NCBI GenBank assembly: GCA_018304505.1
Contig: JAGVWA010000018.1
Span: forward strand, 1-53,203
From: Nanobdellati archaeon
Lineage (GTDB): Archaea; B1Sed10-29; JAGVWA01
Direction of reading: 5' to 3'
Length of the DNA stretch: 53,203 bases
Shown: positions 42,159-50,629 of the stretch, in pieces
Layout: each line of letters starts with the position of its first letter
How positions within the stretch are numbered: the first letter of the stretch is position 1
The notes under the pieces: model-generated
The model's input: only the letters and a program-made list of their open reading frames with translations
The model's database searches: none
Told to the model about the DNA's origin: nothing
Translations under genes and position numbers: made by a program

Positions 42159-42872
42159 ATGTACGAAGTCTCGATCGCTGTTGCAGTGCTTCTGTCGGTT
42201 ATTCACCACATGGCAGACCACCTAGCAGGGCACGTTGAAAAATACAAGAGCAAGCTAAGCAGTTTCAACGCAGGCCTTTTCCTTTCAATCATATTCCTAT
42301 TGTTCCTGCCGGAAATCACTATACGGAACCCCAACCCTAGCATGTGGATTTTTGAGATAATCCTCCTGGGCTTTATAGCCTTTAGGTTTGCAGAGAAATA
42401 CATCTACATCCACATACCAGACAGAAAAATGCGCACAAGGGACCTCGATGAGTTGCACGTTGTCAGCTTCTTCGCCGACAGCTTCGTCATTGGATTCAGC
42501 CTGGTGTTTTTCGAAATCGTTGGATACACGTCCACATTGAATTCAATAGTGATCCTGCCGTTTTTCCTACACACCATTGCCGCCACGCTCTCCATCCACG
42601 TGCTTGTTAAGGGCCTGAAATTAGGCCATTTAGCCAAGCTGGGTTTGTCTTCATCAACAATTATTGGCGCACTTGCGGGAATAGCCATTGGCTCAACGGC
42701 ATTGACAAGCCTCTTCTATCCTATCTTTGCATTCATTACCGGCGTCTTGATTTACATTGTTGTTCGGGAACTAACACCACCAGAAGTACGGGGAACCCCA
42801 GGGTTTCTTGCCCTTGGCGTCCTTGTGGGGATTTTGTCCCTTGACGTGCTAAGAAATTTGTTCACGGTCTAA
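42159..42872 (+). CDS. ZIP-like metal transporter family membrane protein
   Basis: A 237-residue protein (from ATG 42159) with about seven hydrophobic helices. Histidine-rich helix ends are visible: 'SVIHHMADHLAGH' near the N-terminus, 'FFLHTIAATLSIHVLVKGL' mid-protein, and 'FITGVLIYIVVRELTPPE' resembling the ZIP helix V block. Zinc or another divalent metal is the likely substrate. Residue spacing departs from classical ZIP, so the call is moderate. ATG 42159 lies about 30 bases after TATA. It converges with htpX, overlapping 11 bases. Confidence 0.65.
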   Translation: MYEVSIAVAVLLSVIHHMADHLAGHVEKYKSKLSSFNAGLFLSIIFLLFLPEITIRNPNPSMWIFEIILLGFIAFRFAEKYIYIHIPDRKMRTRDLDELHVVSFFADSFVIGFSLVFFEIVGYTSTLNSIVILPFFLHTIAATLSIHVLVKGLKLGHLAKLGLSSSTIIGALAGIAIGSTALTSLFYPIFAFITGVLIYIVVRELTPPEVRGTPGFLALGVLVGILSLDVLRNLFTV

Positions 42873-43761
42873 ATTGACGCAGCGCCTTGATGCGCTTTGC
42901 TGTCAATGGATGAGACATGAAAATTTCGACGAAGCCGTGTTTTTCTTCTTCAGCCATCCTGCCCTCAACGTCATGCAAACTCGTGGCCTGATCAAGGATG
43001 TAGAACGAATTGAGCATGGCATTCCCCGGAACTGGTTTTGACCTTGACAAGCCATAACTGATTTTTGCCAGTGCACTCCCGAGCGCGTCAGGATTCCTGG
43101 TTGCCCTTGCAGAGTGCTCATCAGCGTGGTACTCCCGAACCCTTGACAAATAAAGCACAAGCAGTGACCCTATGAACTGCGCAATCAAGCCCCCAAAGTA
43201 AGCGCCGAGCCAGAATCCAATGCCACCATTGTTCCTGTCCCTGCCGCCCGCCATCATGCCCCCGAAGTAGAAAATGTAGAACAGCAATGTCGGGAGTACC
43301 GATGCAAGCGTCATTATAATTACGTCCCTGTGCTTTATGTGCCCGACTTCATGGGCAATAACGCCCCTCAATTCATCCTTGTCCAGCAAATTCAGCAAGC
43401 CAGTGTGCAGCGCAATGGAACTTGACTTCTGTGTCCTACCAAACGCGAAGGCGTTGGGCGTGTGGTTCTCGACAATGTAAACCTTGGGTGTTGGAACGCC
43501 GGCGTTCTGCGCCTCTGCTGAAACCATGGCAAGTACACCCGAGTCATTGCAATCCCGCATCCGGGTCATGAATTTAATAAGCCATGGACCGATGTACCAC
43601 TGTAGCCCCGTGAAGAACAGCACGAAGGGAATCATGTAAACCAAGGCCGATTCTGCGTTGACGCCGAAGAACCACAGCGCGGCTAGATAAACCAAGGACA
43701 GCAGTGCAAACAGCACAGCCATTGTGACAGCCATTGCCCCGAAGAGCCGATATGAACTCAT
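42862..43761 (-). CDS. htpX: HtpX-like M48 zinc metalloprotease
   Basis: The 299-residue membrane protease has two N-terminal helices, then 'NHTPNAFAFGRTQKSSSIALHTGLL', the zinc motif HEVGH in 'GVIAHEVGHIKHRDVIIM', further helices, and 'REYHADEHSARATRNPDALGSALAKI' with the third zinc ligand Glu. HtpX degrades damaged membrane proteins. The promoter on the minus strand is AAGAAAGCTTTATAAAA. A Gly/Asn-rich loop (GGRDRNNGG) lies between the helices. Confidence 0.95.
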   Translation of the reverse strand: MSSYRLFGAMAVTMAVLFALLSLVYLAALWFFGVNAESALVYMIPFVLFFTGLQWYIGPWLIKFMTRMRDCNDSGVLAMVSAEAQNAGVPTPKVYIVENHTPNAFAFGRTQKSSSIALHTGLLNLLDKDELRGVIAHEVGHIKHRDVIIMTLASVLPTLLFYIFYFGGMMAGGRDRNNGGIGFWLGAYFGGLIAQFIGSLLVLYLSRVREYHADEHSARATRNPDALGSALAKISYGLSRSKPVPGNAMLNSFYILDQATSLHDVEGRMAEEEKHGFVEIFMSHPLTAKRIKALRQFRP

Positions 43762-43820
43762 TACCTTAATATCTGTACGAAGTTTTTTATAAAGCTTTCT
43801 TAAGAAATTAAGGCGACACA

Positions 43821-45008
43821 GTGAAACGTATGTTGAACTTTTGCATGACCAACGCCTTTTTTCACCCGTTCATTGGTGGAACAGAAAAGATGATGCTGGA
43901 ACTCGGAAAGAGGCTGGCGAAAAAGACGAATTTTCACGTGCTCACCTCCGCATTGCCAGAGGCGCCGGAAAGCGAAATCTACGAGAACATGACAATCCAT
44001 AGAGTACCAGCTACGCTGCAGAGAATGCCATACCTCTACCCACCGCCAATGGTCTTCGCGCCACAGGCCCGCAAATACCTAAGGGAACTTGATCAGGAAC
44101 AGGACTTTGACGTGTTTAACTGCCACGGCAGGTGGTTTCCGGACTTTGCCTATTCAATTAAGTATGCGCACAAAAACCACAAGTACTCAACATTGACCTT
44201 GCACAACAAGCGGCCACACGGGATTCAAAAGCGCCTGACCGCAATCGGACTCATGTATGAGTACTGGTACGGCATCAACATAATGAAACAAGCCACAAAG
44301 GTAATCGCGGTAAGCGAAGGCGGAAAACGCGACGTGATGAAATACGGCATACCTGAAAGTCATTTCGAAGTTATACACAACGGCGTTGACACCAACAAAG
44401 TGAAGCAAGCAGAACCCACATACAGGGAAAAATACGCCGACGGTTTTGACCATGTAATCGGGTTCCAGGGCCGCGTCATAAAGCAAAAAGGCATCGACTA
44501 CCTAATCGATGCAATGCCCAGCATTCTCGATGAGTTTCCAAAAACAAAGCTCCTCATCGTAGGCAAGGGCAAGATGCTGCCAGAGTTAGAGAAGCAGGTT
44601 TCAAAAAACGGACTGCGGGACAACATCACATTCACGGGCTTTATTCCGGAAGAAGAAATCAACAACATGTTCTCAAGCCTCGACGTGTTTGTCATGCCGA
44701 GCCTCTGGGAAGTGCTGTGCGTCGCGCTGTTGGAGGCCATGTCATGCGGTGTTCCCCTTGTTGCTACAAACGCCACAGGCAATGACGAAATAGTGAAAGA
44801 CGGCGTCAATGGGTACGTCGTTCCAATGCGCCAGCCCGACGCGCTGGCAGAGAAAATCAAAACCCTTCTGCGCGACGATGCGCTGCGGAAAAAGATGGCA
44901 AAGAACAGCCGCGACATCGCAGTAAAAAACTTCGAATGGGACATCATCGCAAAGCAAACGCTTGATTTTTATGAGAGGGAAACTAATGAGTTCTACAAAA
45001 CGCGTTAA
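43821..45008 (+). CDS. GT4-family glycosyltransferase
   Basis: The 395-residue GT-B enzyme has the acceptor domain with 'FFHPFIGGTEKMMLELGKRL' and the donor domain with 'VIGFQGRVIKQKGIDYLIDAMPSIL', 'LLIVGKGKMLPELEK' and 'FVMPSLWEVLCVALLEAMSCGVPLVATNATGNDEIV' (E-x7-E motif). It likely builds envelope glycolipids or N-glycans. A second glycosyltransferase with a fused GT2 domain lies 300 bases downstream in the other orientation. Confidence 0.93.
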   Translation: MKRMLNFCMTNAFFHPFIGGTEKMMLELGKRLAKKTNFHVLTSALPEAPESEIYENMTIHRVPATLQRMPYLYPPPMVFAPQARKYLRELDQEQDFDVFNCHGRWFPDFAYSIKYAHKNHKYSTLTLHNKRPHGIQKRLTAIGLMYEYWYGINIMKQATKVIAVSEGGKRDVMKYGIPESHFEVIHNGVDTNKVKQAEPTYREKYADGFDHVIGFQGRVIKQKGIDYLIDAMPSILDEFPKTKLLIVGKGKMLPELEKQVSKNGLRDNITFTGFIPEEEINNMFSSLDVFVMPSLWEVLCVALLEAMSCGVPLVATNATGNDEIVKDGVNGYVVPMRQPDALAEKIKTLLRDDALRKKMAKNSRDIAVKNFEWDIIAKQTLDFYERETNEFYKTR

Positions 45009-45104
45009 TGAGTCAATGAGAAGAACGTTTTTATACCCTGATTTTCTATAACAACCGGGATAATAACACAAACAAAACACAAAAAGAAAACGGAGGAATA
45101 AAAC

Positions 45105-45266
45105 ATGTGGGAAAATCAAGAGCCTTCACAACCAGTGCATTGGCCAACAATTGTCGGAACCGACATTCGGAAAGTGACATTGGCTGCCTTGCTGTCCAAC
45201 GAGAATGAAAACCCCCCAAAACAGATCGGGGCGCATGGCCTGGATTGTTTAAGCACCTATGACTAA
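45105..45266 (+). CDS. Small soluble protein with strong ribosome site (53 aa)
   Basis: The 53-residue protein begins MWENQEPSQPVHWPTIVGTD, contains one Cys, and ends LSTYD. GGAGGAATAAAAC directly before the ATG is one of the best ribosome sites in the window, so it is likely translated. It follows the GT4 gene with its own AT-rich promoter. The family is unknown. Confidence 0.6.
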   Translation: MWENQEPSQPVHWPTIVGTDIRKVTLAALLSNENENPPKQIGAHGLDCLSTYD

Positions 45267-45284
45267 TGGACCCGCGCGCGTGTT

Positions 45285-47153
45285 TCAGTGCTCGATTTGT
45301 TCAAAGTAGCCCTTCTTAGTCGGTACCTTCTTCACAAACAAATCGTAGTACGCGTTGGCATATTCAATGAACACCCTGACGTGCCCCAGTTGATGAAATC
45401 TCCGGGGAGAGCTGTACACCTGCATGTACGGATCAACGTTCAGCTTGCCGTGCTTTTTAATCCGCAGCCCCAAATCAAGGTCTTCCAACGGGCCTAGCTG
45501 CTCGTCAAAGCCTGCTTCCTTTTCATAAACCGTCTTCAGGTATGCGCAGTTGTTGCCTATGAACTGGTAGAACTTGATTTGCTTAGTCATCCTGAACATC
45601 AGGTTGTTGGTCGTGTAATACAAAACATCATCACTCAAGTCGCCTTTCCACGGCGCGACGACGCCGCCTACCCCAACGAAGCCTTTTTTGAAGTTTTCGT
45701 TGATGCGCTCCAGCCAGTCTTTTTTAGGTATTGTGTCCCCGTCAATAAATGCCACAACCTGACCTGTCGCTATTTTCGCGCCTAAGTTGCGTGCAGCAGC
45801 AGCCCCTTGCTTTTCATCCAAGACTACCTTGTCAGCGTGCTGTTTCGCGATTTCAATTGTCTTGTCATTTGAGTGCGCGTCAACAACAATTATCTCGTGC
45901 GCAGGATAAGTCTGTTCCTTAAGCGATTCAAGGCACCGCTTTATTGTCCTCTCCTCGTTCATTGTAGGCACTATAACTGAAATCTTGAAGTCAGTGCCGT
46001 AAGCGTATTCATTAGCCGGCTTGATTGGCTTGTATTTGAAGTGCGTGCTAATGAATTCCGTGTCATGACCTTCAATCGTGCTATAGTACAGCTCTTCAAG
46101 CTGCTTCGTCATCTTTGGAACAGTGTACTTCTTCGCAGTTTCCCTGGCGTTTTTCTTCATCAGGGTTTTGATTTTCTTCACCTTCCTTGCCAGGTCCTCA
46201 GGATCGTCTGGCTTGAATGTGTATCCATTGTAGCCGTTTTTTACCGCGTCTGGTAATGCCAGTGCGTTTGCGACCACAACCGGTGTGCCACAGGCCATGG
46301 CTTCTATTGCCACAAGCCCCTGTGTTTCGGTTTTCGATGCTGAAATGAAAACGTCTGCTGCGCTGAAGTACAGCCTTTTCTGCTCGTCAGTGACAAAGCC
46401 AGTGAAAACAATCCGTGGATCCTTGCTACGCTTTTTCAGTTCATCGAGCAGTGGGCCTTTTCCAACTATGAACAGCACTGAATCGCCATCAAGGAAACCA
46501 TTTGCAGCATCAAGTACTATGTCTATTGATTTTTCCTTCGATATCCTACCAAGGTAGAGATAAACGTGCTTTTGCGTTATCCCAAGTTGCTTTCTCGCTT
46601 CCTTTTGCGAAACGCCCTTGAAATCCCCAGAGATCCCTGATGGCAACACCGCTATTGGTTTTTTAACCCTGCTGAGATATTGCTTGATTGATTCGCTCGG
46701 CACAATGACGCGGTCATAGTTGTTGAAGTGCTTGTTCACGTAGGCATCGGCGATCTTTCTAAGCGCAGGCTTGGCTCGCGGAGACACGTAATGCGTGTAC
46801 TCTTGCATCACCGTGTGATATGTCCCAATGGCAGGGATGTTGCGCCTTTTCGCTACCCTCAATGCAAAGACGCCGAACGTAAATGGAGAATGCGAGTGAA
46901 CAATGTCTAGGTCAGCAACAGAGCTGGTCTTCAGCGGAAAGCCGACCTTGTATTCCGGATACGGCCTGAATGTAATCGACGGATAATCATGCACCATCAT
47001 GCCATGGTCTTGTTTCACGTTGCTTTTTGGGCAATACACATAGACTTCATGACCCCTGTTAACTAGTTCCTGGCCAAAGCCCTGCATTGACGTGACCACG
47101 CCGTTTATCTGCGGAAGGAATGTGTCCGAGAAAAACCCTATCTTCATGCCCAT
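45285..47153 (-). CDS. Fused GT4 + GT2 glycosyltransferase
   Basis: A 622-residue two-enzyme fusion. Residues about 1-370 are a GT4 domain ('FSDTFLPQINGVVTSMQGFGQELVNRGHEV', 'YLGRISKEKSIDIVLDAA', 'SKTETQGLVAIEAMACGTPVVV'), like mannosyltransferases of lipid assembly. Residues about 388-622 are a GT2 domain ('ISVIVPTMNEERTIKRCLESL', 'VVDAHSNDKTIEIA', 'VAFIDGDTIPKKDW' with the DGD metal motif). Both active sites look complete. It may add two successive sugars to an envelope carrier. The start sits on a promoter AACCAAGCTTATAAAGC. Confidence 0.92.
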   Translation of the reverse strand: MGMKIGFFSDTFLPQINGVVTSMQGFGQELVNRGHEVYVYCPKSNVKQDHGMMVHDYPSITFRPYPEYKVGFPLKTSSVADLDIVHSHSPFTFGVFALRVAKRRNIPAIGTYHTVMQEYTHYVSPRAKPALRKIADAYVNKHFNNYDRVIVPSESIKQYLSRVKKPIAVLPSGISGDFKGVSQKEARKQLGITQKHVYLYLGRISKEKSIDIVLDAANGFLDGDSVLFIVGKGPLLDELKKRSKDPRIVFTGFVTDEQKRLYFSAADVFISASKTETQGLVAIEAMACGTPVVVANALALPDAVKNGYNGYTFKPDDPEDLARKVKKIKTLMKKNARETAKKYTVPKMTKQLEELYYSTIEGHDTEFISTHFKYKPIKPANEYAYGTDFKISVIVPTMNEERTIKRCLESLKEQTYPAHEIIVVDAHSNDKTIEIAKQHADKVVLDEKQGAAAARNLGAKIATGQVVAFIDGDTIPKKDWLERINENFKKGFVGVGGVVAPWKGDLSDDVLYYTTNNLMFRMTKQIKFYQFIGNNCAYLKTVYEKEAGFDEQLGPLEDLDLGLRIKKHGKLNVDPYMQVYSSPRRFHQLGHVRVFIEYANAYYDLFVKKVPTKKGYFEQIEH

Positions 47154-47206
47154 GTTGTATGTATGTACCGTTATGCTTTATAAGCTTGGTTTTTCTTTAA
47201 AACACA

Positions 47207-47686
47207 ATGAGGCTAAAGCAAGCATTGGAGAAGATCAAAGGCAACAAGGAAATAAAGGCCCTGGAGAACCAGGGGTACTTTTTGAATTCGTGCATCGCCA
47301 TGATGAAATACAGCGACGCAGAGCCTGAATCATGGACCCTTACTTATTTCAGCAATGCTACTGAGCTGGTTTCAGCAGTCAACGTCAACAACGGGGTTGA
47401 TGTAAAACAACCTGCAAGAGCCACGTCGAAGACAACAAGAAAACTGGACTTGAAGCAAGTGAAGGTCTTTGACAAAAACGTTCTAGAGAAGTCCAAGCAG
47501 GCTTTTGAAAAGGGGTTCAGGACCTCATCGAAACAGATAATCCTTACCTTAAGCCACACTGGGAACAGGCTGTTATGGAGCGCGAATTTTGTTACCCCAA
47601 ATCTAGAACTCGTTATAATCAAAACAGATGCAGAAACAGGCGAGGCCATCTCAAAGACAAAAGAGAGCCTCACCGCCCCCGTGTAG
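47207..47686 (+). CDS. Hypothetical protein (159 aa)
   Basis: A mixed alpha/beta soluble protein with a helical start (MRLKQALEKIKGNKEIKALE), 'WTLTYFSNATELVSAVNV' and a beta-rich end 'QIILTLSHTGNRLLWSANFVTPNLELVIIKTDAETGEAIS'. It resembles small archaeal proteins of unknown function. It is divergent from the GT4-GT2 gene and shares its short promoter gap. No catalytic or metal motif is visible. Confidence 0.6.
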   Translation: MRLKQALEKIKGNKEIKALENQGYFLNSCIAMMKYSDAEPESWTLTYFSNATELVSAVNVNNGVDVKQPARATSKTTRKLDLKQVKVFDKNVLEKSKQAFEKGFRTSSKQIILTLSHTGNRLLWSANFVTPNLELVIIKTDAETGEAISKTKESLTAPV

Positions 47687-47693
47687 CGATTGT

Positions 47694-48098
47694 TTAGCGC
47701 GTAGCTGGCTTGCTGAACTTGGCTTCAAGGTCGCGCTTTATTGACTCTGCGTCTTTGATGATGACGTCCATGTGCGCGTTTAGCCTGTCCTTTTCCTTCT
47801 GTAGCTCCTTGACTTGCTTGTAAGGCTTTACAGCCTCTTCAAACATCCTGTAGTCCATTGTCGAGTACGGGTTCTTGTCCATTTCCTGCGAAACATTCTC
47901 AACTAGCTCCCCAAGGAACTTGTTCATGCCGACCTTTACGTCTTTCTTGATCTGCTTGTTCTTGTCGATGTACTTCTTCATTTCCCTGACAACTGCGGCT
48001 GTTGGAAATGGAAGCCTTTGCTCCGCGTCAAGCGCTTCGTCTTCCACTTCTTCTTCCACTTCTTCCTCATGTGTAAGCTGTACTTCTTCGTCTGCCAT
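47694..48098 (-). CDS. Candidate histone-fold protein with coiled-coil tail
   Basis: The 134-residue protein opens with about 27 mostly acidic residues. Residues about 29-95 then follow histone-fold spacing: 'LPFPTAAVVREMKKY' (compare archaeal histone 'LPIAPIGRIIKDAG'), a long central helix 'IKKDVKVGMNKFLGELVENVSQEM', and 'YSTMDYRMFEEAVKPY' (compare 'TIKAEDIELAVRRF'). Residues 96-130 are a heptad coiled coil. A histone fold followed by a coiled coil is a reported prokaryotic histone variant layout. This is alignment by eye; a plain coiled-coil protein is the alternative. Confidence 0.5.
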   Translation of the reverse strand: MADEEVQLTHEEEVEEEVEDEALDAEQRLPFPTAAVVREMKKYIDKNKQIKKDVKVGMNKFLGELVENVSQEMDKNPYSTMDYRMFEEAVKPYKQVKELQKEKDRLNAHMDVIIKDAESIKRDLEAKFSKPATR

Positions 48099-48210
48099 AA
48101 CCCTATCTCACCTTCTCAGCGTTTTTCTTTCCTTTCTATAATTAGCCCTAAGTGATCTCGTGGCCATAGAAATTCGTGTACTAAATATGAAGTTTAGTGA
48201 ATATAAAGGT

Positions 48211-48225
48211 TTTGCGCATGCTCAG
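48211..48225. repeat. 15-bp direct repeat, left copy, at the vapBC edge
   Basis: TTTGCGCATGCTCAG here is identical to 48900-48914. It overlaps the stop codon of the broken VapC. The two copies bracket the whole antitoxin-toxin unit, as would an attachment-site or recombination duplication. Confidence 0.8.
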
Positions 48226-48636
48226 AATTCCCTGTAAAAGAGGTTTACAAAGTCCCTTGTTTTTAGAATTGGAAGTGATTTTTGCTTGTCAAAATGCTTA
48301 TCCTCAGACCAAATCACTGCATCCCCCTGACTTAAGGCTGCAGCAATAAATGTAACATCTTCGGGGTCTATATGCTCCATTATCCGCTTTGCATTTTCCC
48401 AATGGAACATCACTTCCTCTGTTGGGATCAAACGAATGAACTTAAATAGATTATTCAGGATCAAGGAATACTCTGCCTCAGAGAGCCCTGACTTTTTAAT
48501 AACCATATTTTCTAATCGTGTGCAAGGAAGGTTCTGGAAAGCAGAAGTCCTGTTCGGTTTTTAGAATGATTTCCCGGGTTGTTGAATCCTTGATTAACGC
48601 GGATAGTATGACATTAACGTCAACAATAACGATCAT
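48222..48636 (-). pseudogene. vapC: Frameshifted VapC PIN toxin
   Basis: The first part (48636 to 48496) encodes 'MIVIVDVNVILSALIKDS' with the first PIN aspartate and runs to 'HTIRKYGY' plus TAA. From about 48506 the +1 frame continues 'MVIKKSGLSEAEYSLILNNLFKFIRLIP', then 'AKRIMEHIDPEDVTFIAAALSQGDAVIWSEDKHF' with the later PIN acids, to the end. The two halves join as one normal PIN protein, so a single-base indel near 48500 breaks it. The ATG overlaps the antitoxin TGA. A sequencing error is possible. Confidence 0.8.
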
Positions 48637-48866
48637 CGCTTGTTCAGCTCTTTGAATGTCTCTGCCTTGATCTTGCGAGACAATTCATCAACGTCCTTCT
48701 GCGTCAACTTGCTCTTCTTAGCGATTTTGTCCATCGAATCTAAAAGCTCGACCTTCTGTGTTATTGTTTTTCTGACAACCTCACTCCATCGGATTTCAGA
48801 GTGTGCCCTCATCCTTTCCTGTAATTCATTTGGCAATGCAAGTGTAATGTTACCCATTCCGTTCAC
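48633..48866 (-). CDS. vapB: VapB-type ribbon-helix-helix antitoxin
   Basis: The 77-residue protein has 'GNITLALPNELQERMRAHSEIRWSEVVRKTITQKVELL', a typical RHH DNA-binding domain, then a Lys-rich helix that would wrap the toxin. An in-frame ATG three codons later (MGNIT) may be the actual start. It is intact, while the following vapC is frameshifted. It overlaps vapC by ATGA and would repress its own promoter. Confidence 0.88.
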   Translation of the reverse strand: MNGMGNITLALPNELQERMRAHSEIRWSEVVRKTITQKVELLDSMDKIAKKSKLTQKDVDELSRKIKAETFKELNKR

Positions 48867-48899
48867 CTGTGAATTAATGTGTTTTCACATATATAATAC

Positions 48900-48914
48900 T
48901 TTGCGCATGCTCAG
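48900..48914. repeat. 15-bp direct repeat, right copy
   Basis: TTTGCGCATGCTCAG again, 689 bases from the left copy. It includes the TGA stop of the 75-residue gene at 48911-49138. Insertion at the 3' end of a gene that keeps its stop codon is typical of site-specific integration. Confidence 0.8.
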
Positions 48915-49138
48915 GTAGTACTGATCTCCAGATACGCCTTGTATCCATTCTCGCTGCAAATGTCATGTACCCGCTCTTCCACGAAGCTCTGCAAATGCTT
49001 GCAGTGTGAGAAATCAAGCACGACAAAGACATGCTTGTTTTCCTCATTCAATTCTATGCTTTTCAGGATGCCGAGCTGTGAAATTGAGTCGCCGTTGATG
49101 TCCTGTATGCTATTGAGTTCATCATTAATGTTTGCCAT
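48911..49138 (-). CDS. Small protein, possibly MIP18/DUF59-like
   Basis: The 75-residue protein reads 'LNSIQDINGDSISQLGILKSIELNEENKHVFVVLDFSHCKHL...' and ends in ISTT. The pattern 'D-x-x-G-x-x-I-x-x-L-G-I/V' followed by strands and a Cys recalls the DUF59/MIP18 iron-sulfur assembly domain, but key residues differ, so this is tentative. Its stop codon lies in the 15-bp repeat bordering the vapBC insertion. No other context clue is available. Confidence 0.4.
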   Translation of the reverse strand: MANINDELNSIQDINGDSISQLGILKSIELNEENKHVFVVLDFSHCKHLQSFVEERVHDICSENGYKAYLEISTT

Positions 49139-49234
49139 TAACTATAGCTAGTGAAGGAAGCTTTAAAAACGCTCGCATCCGAGGGCGAAACCACTGGAAA
49201 AGAAGTTATAAAACGTTTTGAAAAGCAGAAATGA

Positions 49235-49672
49235 TTATTCCTGTTTCCAATAATCGTCGCCAACATAATGCAAATTCCTAAGGACCTTGCCTTGCGTCAT
49301 CTGCTTCATTTCCCCAGACGAAAACAGGGCTTGGCATATGGCCAACGGCTTCTGGTTTTTTTCATCAACCACAACAACCAGCGCGCCTTTTTCAAACTCA
49401 TCTATTTTCGTAATGCCTGGCCGCATCACATCGGCGCCTTTGGCAACGAACTTCACCGCACCCATGTCGACGGTAACTAGAGGCAGGCCGCTCTCGGTTT
49501 TCAATGAAGGCACCATGATGTCTTGCTTTTCAATAAGCACAAGCTTCTTGTCTACAAAATACAACTTTTTATTATCGGCTTCCTGCACTTCTATGCGCGA
49601 TTTCCTGCCAATAAACCCGTACTGCTCTGCAAGTTTTTTGACTTCCTTTCCACTCAGCTGGTACTGCTTCAT
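49235..49672 (-). CDS. PUA-domain RNA-binding protein
   Basis: The 145-residue protein has an N-terminal alpha/beta part (about residues 1-70). A PUA domain follows ('LPLVTVDMGAVKFVAKGADVMRPGITKID', 'GALVVVVDEKNQKPLAICQALFSSGEMKQMTQGKVLRNLHYVGDDYW'). This matches the archaeal MCT-1-like stand-alone PUA family linked to translation. The MRPGI motif binds RNA in relatives such as archaeosine transglycosylase. Confidence 0.9.
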   Translation of the reverse strand: MKQYQLSGKEVKKLAEQYGFIGRKSRIEVQEADNKKLYFVDKKLVLIEKQDIMVPSLKTESGLPLVTVDMGAVKFVAKGADVMRPGITKIDEFEKGALVVVVDEKNQKPLAICQALFSSGEMKQMTQGKVLRNLHYVGDDYWKQE

Positions 49673-49723
49673 TCAATCGGGTTAGCCAGGCAAGTTATTT
49701 AAAGCCACGCCCCCTCTCAATAA

Positions 49724-50611
49724 ATGATGAAAATCATTATCGCCCTTGGCGGCAACGCCATGATCCTGCCAAAAGAACGCGGAAGCAAAGAGGAACAAGT
49801 GAAGCACATTCGTTACACCGCAAAGAGGCTTGAGTCACTGGTAGACAGAAACCAGTGCGTTATTACCCACGGCAACGGCCCCCAAGTAGGAAACCTGATG
49901 ATACAACAGGAAGCCACAGGCGAGGTACCAAAGATGCCCCTGGATGTGCTTGTAGCCGAAACGCAAGGCGAATTGGGGTACATGCTGCAACAGGAGTTCG
50001 ACAATGCGTTCGACAAGGACGTCATTACAATAGTAACGCAGGTTGTTGTTGACAAAAACGACGCGGCTTTCCAGAACCCGACAAAGCCCGTAGGCCCATT
50101 CTTCAAAGAACCAAAATCGGGATACAAAGAGGACGCCGGCAGGGGCTACAGGAAGGTAGTCTCATCACCAATGCCGCTTGAGGTGCTTGAGGCTGAGCAG
50201 ATCAACAGCCTCATTTCAGACAACGCCTGCGTCATCGCCTGCGGAGGCGGAGGAATTCCGGTTGTTCAAATAGCGCCGGGGAAACACGAAGGTGTCGAGG
50301 CCGTGATCGACAAGGACCTGGCGTCGCAAGTCCTGGGCAACCAGATCGGTGCAGACCTACTAATAATACTAACTACGGTGCCTTACGCATACCTAAACTT
50401 TGGCAAAACAAATCAGAAGCAGATCGAAAAAATGACCATAGACGAGGCCAAAAAATACCTCGAAAAGGGTGAATTTGCAGAGGGCAGCATGGCCCCAAAA
50501 ATCAGGGCGTCAATAAGGTTCCTGGAAAACGGGGGCAGGAAGGTCATAATTACTGACATTGACACGCTGGACCCGGCACTGAAACTCGAAGCTGGAACGA
50601 TAATTGAGTAG
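49724..50611 (+). CDS. arcC: Carbamate kinase
   Basis: The 295-residue amino-acid-kinase-fold enzyme interconverts carbamoyl phosphate and carbamate plus ATP. 'IIIALGGNAMILPKERGSKEEQ', 'VITHGNGPQVGNLMIQQE', 'VIACGGGGIPVV', 'EAVIDKDLASQVLGNQIGADLLIILT' and the late 'GSMAPKIRASIRFLENGG' are all diagnostic. No arginine deiminase or ornithine transcarbamylase is nearby. A start at the second ATG (49727) is equally possible. Confidence 0.96.
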   Translation: MMKIIIALGGNAMILPKERGSKEEQVKHIRYTAKRLESLVDRNQCVITHGNGPQVGNLMIQQEATGEVPKMPLDVLVAETQGELGYMLQQEFDNAFDKDVITIVTQVVVDKNDAAFQNPTKPVGPFFKEPKSGYKEDAGRGYRKVVSSPMPLEVLEAEQINSLISDNACVIACGGGGIPVVQIAPGKHEGVEAVIDKDLASQVLGNQIGADLLIILTTVPYAYLNFGKTNQKQIEKMTIDEAKKYLEKGEFAEGSMAPKIRASIRFLENGGRKVIITDIDTLDPALKLEAGTIIE

Positions 50612-50629
50612 TTATGTTACCAGATAGTT

